Shown in pieces: positions 26,931 to 35,287 of a stretch of 45,341 nt of DNA; within the stretch, counting starts at the first letter, position 1, and every line of letters begins with the position of its first letter. Source of the stretch: Streptomyces sp. rh34 (GTDB taxonomy: Bacteria > Actinomycetota > Actinomycetes > Streptomycetales > Streptomycetaceae). The translations under genes were made by a program, and so were the position numbers. The notes under the pieces were generated by a model, which had not been told where the DNA came from, made no database searches, and worked only from the letters and a program-made list of their open reading frames with translations. The stretch is taken from the NCBI RefSeq assembly GCF_002551245.1, contig NZ_NTGZ01000026.1:1-45341 (forward strand), given 5' to 3'.

Positions 26931-28094
26931 TCAGGCCCGGCGCGAGAGCAGCAGCAGGGCCCGGTCGTCGTTGACGTCCTTGGCGCAGGCCTCGATCAGA
27001 TGCCAGGCCGCGCCCTCGAAACCGGTGGAGACATAGCGGTCGGCCTCGCCCGTCAGCCGGTCGATGCCCTCGGCCATGTCCCGGTCGGAGGCCTCCACCA
27101 GACCATCGGTGAACAGCATCAGTACGTCCCCGGGCGCGAGCGATCCCTTCACCGCGTCGAACTCGGCCCCGTCGTAGACGCCGAGCAGCGGGCCCTCCCC
27201 GGACTTCTCCTCCCACCGGCCGGTGCCCGCGTGCAGTTGGAGGGCGGGCGGATGGCCTGCGGAAAAGATCTCGTAGTCACCCGATTCCAGGTCCAGCACC
27301 AGGTGGATCGAGGTGGCGAAGCCCTCGTCCCAGTCCTGGCGCAGCAGGTAGCCGTTGGCGGCGGGCAGGAAGGCGTGCGGGGGCAGCGAGCCGAGCAGCC
27401 CGCCGAAGGCGCCGGACAGCAGCAGGGCCCGGGAGCCCGCGTCCATGCCCTTGCCGGAGACGTCGGTGAGGACGGCCTCCAGGGTGCGGCCCCCGTGGGT
27501 GCGGGCCGCGACGACGAAGTCCCCGGAGAACGACTGGCCGCCGGCCGGGCGCAGGGCCATCTCGCGGTGCCAGCCCTGGGGCAGCCGGGGCAGCGCGCTC
27601 TGGACCCGGATGCGTTCGCGCAGGTCGAAGAGCATCGTGCCGCCGCGCCGCCAGGGCACGCCGACCCGGGCCCGGAACTGGGCCAGGATCAGCCCGAAGA
27701 ATCCGCAGGCGGCGACCACGAGCACGGTGCCCGGGGTGACCCGGGCGGGGCCGTCCAGGTACGGGCCGAGGGTGAGCGCCTCGACGATCAGTGCGCCGGC
27801 GGCCGTCGCGTAGAGGCCCAGCAGGCTGGCGGGGCGCAGCAGGAGGCCGCCCGCCACGATGGGCAGGGCGAGGGCGGCCGGGTCGATCCAGACCGGACTC
27901 ACGACCGTGGCGAAGGTGATGGCCGGGATCGTCAGCAGCAGACCGACGAGGGCGATCCAGTCGGAGCCGTCGCCGCGGAAGTAGTCGACCCCGGATTTGC
28001 GCAGGCCGATGCGGGCCCGGTGCAGCTTCCTGCGCCACCGGGCCCCGAAGTCGTCTGCTCCTCCGCTACGGGCCACTGCCGGGACCTTATCCAC
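26931..28094 (-). CDS. Membrane-anchored PP2C/SpoIIE-type serine phosphatase
   Basis: The 387-residue protein has a cytoplasmic basic N-terminus, four or more membrane helices (about residues 45-145), and a C-terminal SpoIIE/PP2C domain (about 165-387). Metal-site motifs include SGDFVV, LTDVSGKGMDAG and FTDGLVEAS. Such phosphatases usually act on anti-sigma-factor antagonists. No partner kinase or antagonist gene is nearby, so the target is unknown. The frame extends to 28181, but GTG 28094 has GGAGG eight bases upstream and gives the likely N-terminus DKVPAVARSGG. Confidence 0.9.
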   Translation of the reverse strand: MDKVPAVARSGGADDFGARWRRKLHRARIGLRKSGVDYFRGDGSDWIALVGLLLTIPAITFATVVSPVWIDPAALALPIVAGGLLLRPASLLGLYATAAGALIVEALTLGPYLDGPARVTPGTVLVVAACGFFGLILAQFRARVGVPWRRGGTMLFDLRERIRVQSALPRLPQGWHREMALRPAGGQSFSGDFVVAARTHGGRTLEAVLTDVSGKGMDAGSRALLLSGAFGGLLGSLPPHAFLPAANGYLLRQDWDEGFATSIHLVLDLESGDYEIFSAGHPPALQLHAGTGRWEEKSGEGPLLGVYDGAEFDAVKGSLAPGDVLMLFTDGLVEASDRDMAEGIDRLTGEADRYVSTGFEGAAWHLIEACAKDVNDDRALLLLSRRA

Positions 28095-28269
28095 CCGAAC
28101 GCCTCCGGTGCAGGGGGACCCCGGTGACAATGCGCTCGAAATGGGGTCCTCCGCGCGACGGGAGCCGGTTTCGCTTGGCATATGACACGGATTCGCGGGG
28201 TCGGGGGGTGGTGCGGAGACCGCTCGGCGCCCGATCGCGGACGGGCTCCGGAGGACGGCCGGGGTCCCG

Positions 28270-28324
28270 GTCGCCGGAGGGTCCCGGGGCCGGCCGGGGC
28301 GTCAGTCGCCGGAGGGTCCCGGGG
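28270..28324. repeat. 20-bp direct repeat across the nei stop codon
   Basis: A 20-bp sequence at 28305-28324 (the last codons of nei) is repeated exactly at 28270-28289 in the downstream gap, 35 bp apart. The spacer is nearly pure G/C. It looks like a short local duplication. Confidence 0.7.
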
Positions 28325-29126
28325 GCTGGCACCGGGGGCACCAGAAGAGGTTGCGGGAGACCAGGTCCGCGGTGCGGATCTCCGTACGGCAGAGGTGGCA
28401 GGGGAGGTTCGCGCGGCGGTAGACGTAGACCTCGCCGCCGTGGTCGTCCTTGCGGGGCGGGCGGCCCATGGCCTCGGGGAGGTGCTCGGGGCGGACGGTG
28501 TCGATCCGGTTGTTCCGCACGCCTTCGCGCATCAGTTCCCCCAGGTCCGCCCAGATCGTGTCCCACTCGGTGCGGGTGAGGTCCCTGCCCGCGCGGTACG
28601 GGTCGATGCCGTGCCGGAAGAGGACTTCGGCGCGGTACACGTTGCCGACGCCCGCGATGACCTTCTGGTCCATCAGCAGGGCGGCGACGGTGGTCCGGCT
28701 GCGGGAGATCCGCTGCCAGGCGCGTTCCCCGTCCTCGTCGCCGCGCAGCGGGTCCGGGCCCAGGCGCTCGTGTATCGCACGCTTCTCGGGCCCGGTGATC
28801 AGGGCGCAGGTGGTGGGGCCGCGCAGATCCGCGTGGTGGGCGGCGTTGACCAGCCGGAGGCGGACCGTGTCGGCGGGCGGCGGGGGCGGGGCGGTGCCGA
28901 AGCCGAGCTTGCCGAAGAGGCCGAGGTGGATGTGGACCCAGCCGGTGTCACCGAAGCCGAGGAAGAGGTGCTTGCCGTGGGCGTCGGCGGCGGTGAGGGT
29001 CCGCCCGTCGAGCAGGGCCGCGCTGTCGGAGAACCTGCCCTGCGGGCTGCTCACCCGTACCGGCGCGCCCGCGAACCGTTCGGCGTGGTCGTCGGCGAGG
29101 CGGCGGATGGTGTGTCCCTCGGGCAC
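28302..29126 (-). CDS. nei: Fpg/Nei-family DNA glycosylase/AP lyase
   Basis: The 274-residue enzyme removes oxidised bases. The catalytic N-terminus P2-E3-GH follows the start, a helix-two-turn-helix lies near VIAGVGNVYRAEVLF, and a C-terminal zinc finger has C-H-L-C and C-P-R-C pairs. The order next to rpiB and near clpX/clpP/tig matches the mycobacterial arrangement of nei (Rv2464c) and rpiB, which supports the name. The frame extends upstream to 29636, but GTG 29126 has AGGAG eight bases before and is required to expose the catalytic proline. It lies 80 nt after rpiB. Confidence 0.93.
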   Translation of the reverse strand: MPEGHTIRRLADDHAERFAGAPVRVSSPQGRFSDSAALLDGRTLTAADAHGKHLFLGFGDTGWVHIHLGLFGKLGFGTAPPPPPADTVRLRLVNAAHHADLRGPTTCALITGPEKRAIHERLGPDPLRGDEDGERAWQRISRSRTTVAALLMDQKVIAGVGNVYRAEVLFRHGIDPYRAGRDLTRTEWDTIWADLGELMREGVRNNRIDTVRPEHLPEAMGRPPRKDDHGGEVYVYRRANLPCHLCRTEIRTADLVSRNLFWCPRCQPPGPSGD

Positions 29127-29158
29127 GGCGGGGCTCCTGGGGGGGAGTGGTGTCATGG

Positions 29159-29191
29159 CCGTGCCGCCGGGTCCGGGACCGGGCGGCACGG
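29159..29191 (-). terminator. Hairpin between rpiB and nei
   Basis: Ten-bp arms (29159-29168, 29182-29191) with a self-complementary inner segment start 15 nt after the rpiB stop. It is a possible attenuator for nei, because both genes are on the same strand. Confidence 0.55.
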
Positions 29192-29206
29192 GAGAGATGG
29201 GGCGGG

Positions 29207-29695
<489 letters not shown>

Positions 29696-29784
29696 GGTGC
29701 GAAGTGTGGCACGAACTTCGCGGGGCAGCCGTCAGCGGGGTCGGGGCCTCCCGCCGCGTTCGCTGTGGTCAACGCCGTTCGGGC

Positions 29785-29803
29785 AACGATCAGGCAAACG
29801 ATC
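29785..29803. promoter_or_regulatory. Direct repeat AACGATC x2 in the rpiB/permease gap
   Basis: AACGATC occurs at 29785-29791 and again at 29797-29803, a 12-bp step, in the 225-bp divergent gap. Such direct repeats can bind response regulators. No regulator is assigned. Confidence 0.25.
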
Positions 29804-29920
29804 CGAAGGAGGGGGTTCCGCTTCTGCCGCTGTCCGGGCTTGAATACGTGGCCTTGTCTTCGCACCACCCCACGGCGGAGCAGGGCATCCCCTCACGCAC
29901 CACACGTAAGGATTCCCCCC

Positions 29921-31354
29921 ATGACGTCGCAGACGACGCTGGCGAAGCCGGGCCAGGAGCCCGGTGAGCCGGACCGGCCGGACTCGTCGGGCGGGCTTCA
30001 GGCAGGTCTGAAGAACCGCCATCTCTCAATGATCGCGATCGGCGGCGTGATCGGCGCCGGGCTCTTCGTGGGTTCCAGCGCGGGCATCGCGGCCGCGGGT
30101 CCGGCGATTCTGCTGTCGTACGCGATGGTCGGTCTGATGGTCGTCCTCGTGATGCGGATGCTCGGCGAGATGGCCGCCGCCCGGCCGAGCTCCGGTTCCT
30201 TCTCCGCCTACGCCGACCAGGCGCTCGGCCGTTGGGCCGGTTTCTCCATCGGCTGGCTCTACTGGTTCTTCTGGGTCGTGGTGCTCGCCGTCGAGGCCAC
30301 GGCGGGCGCGAAGATCCTGGAGAGCTGGATCCCGGGGGTGCCCCAGTGGGCCTGGGCGCTGATCGTGATGGTCGTGCTGACCGCCACCAACCTGGTCTCG
30401 GTGGGCAGTTACGGCGAGTTCGAGTTCTGGTTCGCCGGGATCAAGGTCGTGGCGATCGGCGCGTTCGTGGTCATCGGCTTCCTCGCGGTCTTCGGCTTCC
30501 TGCCCGGAGCGGACAACCCGGGGTCGGGTCTCGCGCATCTGACGGACAGCGGCGGGTTCTTCCCCGAGGGGCCCGGCGCGATTCTGACCGGTGTGCTGAT
30601 GGTCGTCTTCTCGTTCATGGGCAGTGAGATCGTGACGCTGGCCGCCGGCGAGTCGTCGGACCCGCAGCGGGCCGTCTCGAAGGCCACCAACAGCGTGATC
30701 TGGCGTATCGCCGTCTTCTACCTCGGCTCGATCTTCGTGGTGCTGACGCTGCTGCCGTGGAACGACCCGTCGATCGTCGAGAAGGGCAGCTATGTCGCCG
30801 CCCTCGACGTGATCGGGATCCCGCACGCCGGGCAGGTCATGGACTTCATCGTGCTGACGGCCGTGCTGTCCTGCCTCAACTCCGGCCTCTACACCGCCTC
30901 CCGGATGGCGTTCTCGCTCGGCGAGCGGGGCGACGCGCCGAAGGCCTTCGCCAAGGTCAACAAGCGCGGTGTGCCCCAGGCGGCGATCCTGTCCTCGGTC
31001 GTCTTCGGCTTCGTGGCGGTGTTCTTCAACTACCAGTGGCCCGACACGGTGTTCCAGTTCCTGCTGAACTCCTCCGGCGCGGTCGCGCTCTTCGTGTGGC
31101 TGGTCATCTGCTTCACCCAGCTGCGGATGCGCGGGATCATCCTGCGCGAGACCCCCGGCAAGCTGGTCGTACGGATGTGGCTCTTCCCGTACCTCACCTG
31201 GGCGACGATCGCGATGATCTCCTTCGTCCTGGTCTACATGCTGACCGACGACGCCGCCCGTGAGCAGGTCGTGCTGTCGTTGCTGGTCGCGGCCCTGGTG
31301 GTGGGCATCTCACTGTTCCGGGAGATGCGCGGCCGCACGACCGGCGCCGAGTGA
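29921..31354 (+). CDS. Amino-acid permease, AAT family (paralogue 1)
   Basis: The 477-residue transporter has twelve membrane helices and the amino-acid transporter signature LKNRHLSMIAIGGVIGAGLF at the first helix, plus GEFEFWFAGIKV in the middle. It belongs to the APC superfamily, AAT family, near GABA/aromatic/proline permeases; the substrate cannot be told. The frame is open far upstream, but ATG 29921 has AAGGA eight bases before it and starts at the usual short cytoplasmic tail. Two close paralogues follow at 33684 and 35288. It is divergent from rpiB. Confidence 0.93.
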   Translation: MTSQTTLAKPGQEPGEPDRPDSSGGLQAGLKNRHLSMIAIGGVIGAGLFVGSSAGIAAAGPAILLSYAMVGLMVVLVMRMLGEMAAARPSSGSFSAYADQALGRWAGFSIGWLYWFFWVVVLAVEATAGAKILESWIPGVPQWAWALIVMVVLTATNLVSVGSYGEFEFWFAGIKVVAIGAFVVIGFLAVFGFLPGADNPGSGLAHLTDSGGFFPEGPGAILTGVLMVVFSFMGSEIVTLAAGESSDPQRAVSKATNSVIWRIAVFYLGSIFVVLTLLPWNDPSIVEKGSYVAALDVIGIPHAGQVMDFIVLTAVLSCLNSGLYTASRMAFSLGERGDAPKAFAKVNKRGVPQAAILSSVVFGFVAVFFNYQWPDTVFQFLLNSSGAVALFVWLVICFTQLRMRGIILRETPGKLVVRMWLFPYLTWATIAMISFVLVYMLTDDAAREQVVLSLLVAALVVGISLFREMRGRTTGAE

Positions 31355-31373
31355 CCCGCACCCGTCCGCTTAC

Positions 31374-31396
31374 TACCTGACAGAGGGTGTCAGGTA
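31374..31396. promoter_or_regulatory. Operator-like palindrome upstream of FAD oxidoreductase
   Basis: TACCTGACA-N5-TGTCAGGTA is a perfect 9-bp dyad 20 nt after the permease stop and 57 nt before the oxidoreductase ATG. Size and form resemble TetR-family operators. The first part of the dyad could also overlap a -35 region. No regulator gene of that type is in the window. Confidence 0.65.
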
Positions 31397-31452
31397 TTCC
31401 GGGGAGGCTTTTCCTCGCACCGCCGAAACGCGAGCGAAGGAGAGCCTCCCCC

Positions 31453-32739
31453 ATGTCGTCCCAGTCCACAGGAACCGCACCCGCCACCTTTCAGACCGGC
31501 TTCCCGATCCGGCCCGGCCGGCTGGTCGAGGCCGCCACCCCCGACGACGTGCGGGAGGCCGTGGCGTACGCCGCCGCGCGCGGGCTCCCCGTCGCCGCGC
31601 ACGCCACCGGGCACGGGCTGCCCGGAGCGGTCGAGGGCGGTGTCCTCGTCGTCACCCGTGCCCTGGACTCCGTCGCCGTGGACCCGGTCCGCCGCACCGC
31701 CCGGATCGGCGCGGGCGCGACCTGGGGCGCGGTGGCCGCGGCGGCGATCCCGCACGGGCTGGCCCCGCTCAACGGCTCGTCGCCCTCGGTGGGCGCGGTC
31801 TCGTACACCCTGGGCGGGGGACTGGGCATCCTGGCGCGGGAGTTCGGGTACGCCGCCGACCATGTGCGGGCGCTGGAGGTGGTGACCGCCGACGGGGTCC
31901 CGCGCCGGGTCACGCCGGAGCGCGAGCCGGAGCTCTTCTGGGGGCTGCGCGGCGGCGGGCACCGGCTGGGGGTGGTGACCGCTCTGGAGATCGGCCTGGT
32001 GGCGGTGGAGCGGCTGTACGGAGGCTCGATCGCGTTCGCCGGGGAGCGGGCGGCCGAGGTGGTGGGCCGCTATCTGGAGTGGACCCGGACCGTGCCGGAG
32101 TCCCTGACGTCGTCGCTGGCCGCACTTGTCCACCCGGACATGCCGCAGCTGCCCGAGGAGTCGCGCGGGCGGTACGTCGTCTCGGTGCGGATCGCCTTCA
32201 CGGGTGACGCGGCCGAGGGCGAGCGGCTGGTGGCCCCGCTGCGGGAAAGCGGTCCGGTGCTCGCGGACTCGTTGCGGGAGATGCCGTACGCCGAGAGCCC
32301 CACCATCCACAGCGACCCGCCGTTCCCGCACGCGTACTACGGGGAGGGACTGGTGCTCCGGGAGCTGGACGCGGGGCGGGCGGCCCGGGTGCTGGAGCTG
32401 ACCGGGCCGAAGGCCCCGATGATGACGGTGGTGCAGCTCAACCATCTCGGAGGGGCTCTGGCCGGGGGGCCGGACACGGCCAACGCGGTGCCCTACCGGG
32501 ACGCGGGCTTCCTCCTGCGGCTGCTGTCGCCGCTGGACGGTACGGACGTGGCGGCGGTGCGGTCGCTGTACGGGGAGGTGTCCGGGGTGCTGGGGCCGCT
32601 CGTTCAGGGGCGGTCCCTGAACTTCTCCTTCGGCGGCAAGGACCGTACCGCCGGTTTCCATGAGCCGGAAACGGCGAAGAGGCTCGCCGGTCTGGTCTCC
32701 CAGTACGATCCGGCGGGCCTCTTCGGCGGCCCCTACTAG
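31453..32739 (+). CDS. FAD-linked (PCMH/VAO-type) oxidoreductase
   Basis: The 428-residue enzyme begins with a PCMH-type FAD-binding domain. GHG near residue 37 occupies the place of the histidine that often binds FAD covalently, and SVGAVSYTLGGGLGILAREFG is the pyrophosphate-binding stretch. The C-terminal part ends in a shortened berberine-bridge-like segment, SQYDPAGLFGG. The substrate is unknown; family members oxidise alcohols, sugars or natural products. ATG 31453 has AAGGAG about ten bases upstream, so the earlier in-frame ATG at 31387 is rejected. It is preceded by a strong palindromic operator and converges with bioY. Confidence 0.9.
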   Translation: MSSQSTGTAPATFQTGFPIRPGRLVEAATPDDVREAVAYAAARGLPVAAHATGHGLPGAVEGGVLVVTRALDSVAVDPVRRTARIGAGATWGAVAAAAIPHGLAPLNGSSPSVGAVSYTLGGGLGILAREFGYAADHVRALEVVTADGVPRRVTPEREPELFWGLRGGGHRLGVVTALEIGLVAVERLYGGSIAFAGERAAEVVGRYLEWTRTVPESLTSSLAALVHPDMPQLPEESRGRYVVSVRIAFTGDAAEGERLVAPLRESGPVLADSLREMPYAESPTIHSDPPFPHAYYGEGLVLRELDAGRAARVLELTGPKAPMMTVVQLNHLGGALAGGPDTANAVPYRDAGFLLRLLSPLDGTDVAAVRSLYGEVSGVLGPLVQGRSLNFSFGGKDRTAGFHEPETAKRLAGLVSQYDPAGLFGGPY

Positions 32740-32751
32740 GGCAGGGGTGAG

Positions 32752-33345
32752 TCAGCCCCGGCGGCCGAGGACCTTCCAGGCGGCGGGCAGCGCGCCCATG
32801 GCCAGCGCCGCCTTGAGGGCGTCACCGATCAGGAAGGGGACGAGTCCGGCGGCGACGGCGGCGCTCAGCGACATCCCGGTGGACAGCGCGAGGTAGGGCA
32901 CGCCGATGGCGTAGATGATCGCGGAGCCGAGGACCATCGTGCCCGCGGTGCGCAGCACGGAGCGGTCGCCGCCGCGCCGGGCGAGGGCGCCGACGACGGT
33001 GGCGGCCAGGAGCATGCCGAAGACGTAGCCCAGGGACGGCATCGACCAGCCCGAGGATGCCTCGGCGAACCACGGCATACCGGCCATGCCGGCGAGCGCG
33101 TAGAGCGCCAGGGAGAGGAAGCCGCGGCGGGCTCCCAGCGCGGTGCCGATGAGGAGCGCGGCGAAGGTCTGGCCGGTGACCGGGACCGGGGAGCCGGGGA
33201 CCGGGAGGGCGATCTGGGCCGCGATGCCGGTCAGGGCGGCGCCGCCGAGGACGAGGGCCGCGTCCACGGCGTAGCGGTGCCGGGCTGCGGGCAGCAGGTC
33301 GGCGAGGACCGCTCCGGAGCGGACGGGGGCGGCAGCAGTGCTCAT
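32752..33345 (-). CDS. bioY: Biotin transporter S component BioY
   Basis: The 197-residue membrane protein has about six helices and the BioY pattern ALPVPGSPVPVTGQTFAALL, then GYVFGMLLAA and LVPFLIGDALKAALA. It captures biotin as the S component of an ECF transporter. The energising bioMN genes are not adjacent, so it may use a shared ECF module or act alone. ATG 33345 is clear. The leader region contains a 20-bp near-palindrome and a hairpin that could control it. Confidence 0.94.
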   Translation of the reverse strand: MSTAAAPVRSGAVLADLLPAARHRYAVDAALVLGGAALTGIAAQIALPVPGSPVPVTGQTFAALLIGTALGARRGFLSLALYALAGMAGMPWFAEASSGWSMPSLGYVFGMLLAATVVGALARRGGDRSVLRTAGTMVLGSAIIYAIGVPYLALSTGMSLSAAVAAGLVPFLIGDALKAALAMGALPAAWKVLGRRG

Positions 33346-33418
33346 CGGGACTCCGCGGGTGAGGGCAGGTGGGCCGGGACGGCCCCCGCCGGGCAGGGTG
33401 GGGTCGGGCTCCCGCCGA

Positions 33419-33438
33419 CGTTAGCCCACGGGTTAACG
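33419..33438. promoter_or_regulatory. Candidate biotin-regulator operator upstream of bioY
   Basis: CGTTAGCCC-AC-GGGTTAACG is a 20-bp dyad with one mismatch, 73 bp upstream of the bioY ATG. TetR- or GntR-type biotin regulators use similar TAAC/GTTA-containing sites in some actinobacteria, so control of bioY is a reasonable guess. Confidence 0.4.
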
Positions 33439-33446
33439 CTCGATCA

Positions 33447-33478
33447 CCATCAGCCGCCCACAAAGCGGCGGTTGATGG
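33447..33478. repeat. Stem-loop in bioY upstream region
   Basis: Twelve-position arms (33447-33458, 33467-33478) with one G.T pair and an 8-nt loop lie about 100 bp upstream of bioY. No 3' gene end is near, so it is not an ordinary terminator. It may be part of the bioY leader or a second operator. Confidence 0.45.
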
Positions 33479-33522
33479 CTTGGTGGGATTCGCACAAAGT
33501 CCGCGCCGCAACCGCCCTCCCG

Positions 33523-33538
33523 CGTGACACGCGTCACG
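33523..33538. promoter_or_regulatory. CRP-like dyad
   Basis: CGTGAC-ACGC-GTCACG contains the core GTGA-N6-TCAC of CRP-family sites and fits the GTG-N6-GNCAC form described for Streptomyces Crp. It is 146 bp upstream of permease 2. Confidence 0.35.
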
Positions 33539-33683
33539 GAGGTGAGGGCGGTGACGGCGCATTTTGGCGGGGAGGGCGGCGATCGGCGAGACTGTAGCTT
33601 CCCCATAAACGATCAGGTCGCTCCGGTCGCCCCCGAACGACCCGCTACGACGACCCGCTGATCCGAGAGTGACCCCTCCCCCC

Positions 33684-35165
33684 ATGCACGAGGCTCCTCC
33701 CCCCACCCCGGCCCCCGTTCCCCCGTCCTCCGCCGTTCCGGCCGAGCCGCTGTCGCACGGGCTCAAGCAGCGCCATCTGACGATGCTGGGGCTCGGCGGG
33801 GTGATCGGAGCAGGGCTGTTCGTGGGCTCCGGCGCCGGGATCGCGGTGGCGGGACCCGCCATCGTCGTCTCGTATCTGATCGCGGGGGCGCTCGCGATGC
33901 TGGTGATGCGGATGCTGGGCGAGATGTCCGCCGCGATGCCCGCCTCCGGTTCGTTCTCCGTGCACGCCGAGCGGGCGCTCGGGCGGTGGGCCGGGTTCAG
34001 CGTCGGCTGGCTGTACTGGTTCCTGCTGGTGGTGGTCCTCGCCGTGGAGGCCACGGCGGCCGCGCAGATCGCCCACGGCTGGGTGCCGGGCGTCGAACCG
34101 TGGGCGTGGGTGCTGCTGTTCATGGTGGTGTTCACCGCGGCGAACCTGACGGCGGTGAAGAACTTCGGCGAGTTCGAGTTCTGGTTCGCCTCCTTGAAGG
34201 TCGGCGCGATCGTGGTCTTCCTGGTGCTGGGGCTGCTGGCCGTCCTCGGATGGCTCCCGGACACCGATCCGGTCGGGATGGCCAACCTGACCGGCCAGGG
34301 CGGCTTCCTGCCGAACGGGTGGGGCGGGGTCGTCTCCGGCGTGCTGACCGTGGTCTTCGCCTTCGGCGGTCTTGAGGTCGTCACCATCGCCGCCGCCGAG
34401 ACGGACGATCCGGCGCGCGCGGTGGGGCGTGCGGTGCGCAGCGCGGTGGTGCGCATCCTCTTCTTCTACGTCGGCTCGATGCTGGTGATCGTGACCGTGC
34501 TGCCGTGGACCGCGCAGCAGGCGGGGCTGAGCCCGTACGTGAAGGTGCTGGACGCGATCGGGGTGCCGTCGGCCGGTCAGATCATGAACATCGTGGTGTT
34601 CGTGGCGCTGCTCTCGGCGCTCAACGCCAATCTGTACGGCTCCTCCCGCATGATCTTCTCGCTGGCGGAGCGCGGGGAGGCCCCGCGCGGGCTGCTGAAG
34701 GTCTCGGGCGGCGGCTCCCGGGGTACGGCGGACGGCGACTCCGGGGAAACGGCGGGCGGGGCGGGTGGGGTGCCCCGGCGGGCGGTGCTGGCCTCGGTGG
34801 CCTTCGGCTTCGTCTCCGTCCTGCTCAACCTGCTGTGGCCGGACACGGTGTTCCTCTACATGCTCAACTCGGTCGGCGCGGTGCTGCTGTTCGTGTGGGC
34901 GCTGATCGCCGCCTCCCAGCTGCGGTTGCGCGCCCGGCTGGAGCAGGAGGCTCCCGAGGCGCTCTCGCTGCGGATGTGGTGGTTCCCGTATCTGACCTGG
35001 GTGACGCTGGCCGGGCTGTTCGGGGTGCTGCTGCTGATGCTGACCGACGCGGCGGCACGCCCGCAGGTGCTGTGGTCGGCCGGGGCGACGGCGCTGGTGC
35101 TGCTGGTGGCGGTGGGGCGGCAGTGGCGGGAGCGGCGCGGCAGCTCGGCCGTTACCGACCGGTAG
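33684..35165 (+). CDS. Amino-acid permease, AAT family (paralogue 2)
   Basis: The 493-residue, twelve-helix transporter begins with a proline-rich tail. It continues with HGLKQRHLTMLGLGGVIGAG, the same signature as the flanking paralogues. Unlike them it carries a glycine-rich insertion of about 20 residues (GSRGTADGDSGETAGGAGG) in the cytoplasmic loop after helix 8. The start could also be GTG 33669, five codons earlier; neither has a strong ribosome site. Substrate unknown. It lies 122 bp upstream of paralogue 3, in the same direction. Confidence 0.92.
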   Translation: MHEAPPPTPAPVPPSSAVPAEPLSHGLKQRHLTMLGLGGVIGAGLFVGSGAGIAVAGPAIVVSYLIAGALAMLVMRMLGEMSAAMPASGSFSVHAERALGRWAGFSVGWLYWFLLVVVLAVEATAAAQIAHGWVPGVEPWAWVLLFMVVFTAANLTAVKNFGEFEFWFASLKVGAIVVFLVLGLLAVLGWLPDTDPVGMANLTGQGGFLPNGWGGVVSGVLTVVFAFGGLEVVTIAAAETDDPARAVGRAVRSAVVRILFFYVGSMLVIVTVLPWTAQQAGLSPYVKVLDAIGVPSAGQIMNIVVFVALLSALNANLYGSSRMIFSLAERGEAPRGLLKVSGGGSRGTADGDSGETAGGAGGVPRRAVLASVAFGFVSVLLNLLWPDTVFLYMLNSVGAVLLFVWALIAASQLRLRARLEQEAPEALSLRMWWFPYLTWVTLAGLFGVLLLMLTDAAARPQVLWSAGATALVLLVAVGRQWRERRGSSAVTDR

Positions 35166-35287
35166 GCGAATGTGCACCTTGTGTGAGCCTGGTGACCGTA
35201 TAGCGGACACCTGTTCCGTGTGAGCGGTACGGATGTTCAGACTGTGGGTTCATCCCCCTTGTCTCAGCTACCGAACAGAGCCCGTCC

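Larger units (their letters stand above)
33346..33683. other. 338-bp divergent gap (bioY / permease 2) with three dyads
   Basis: No gene is seen. The gap holds a near-palindrome at 33419-33438, a hairpin at 33447-33478, and a CRP-like dyad at 33523-33538. Promoters of both divergent genes should lie here, but I cannot place -10 and -35 boxes with confidence. Confidence 0.6.
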
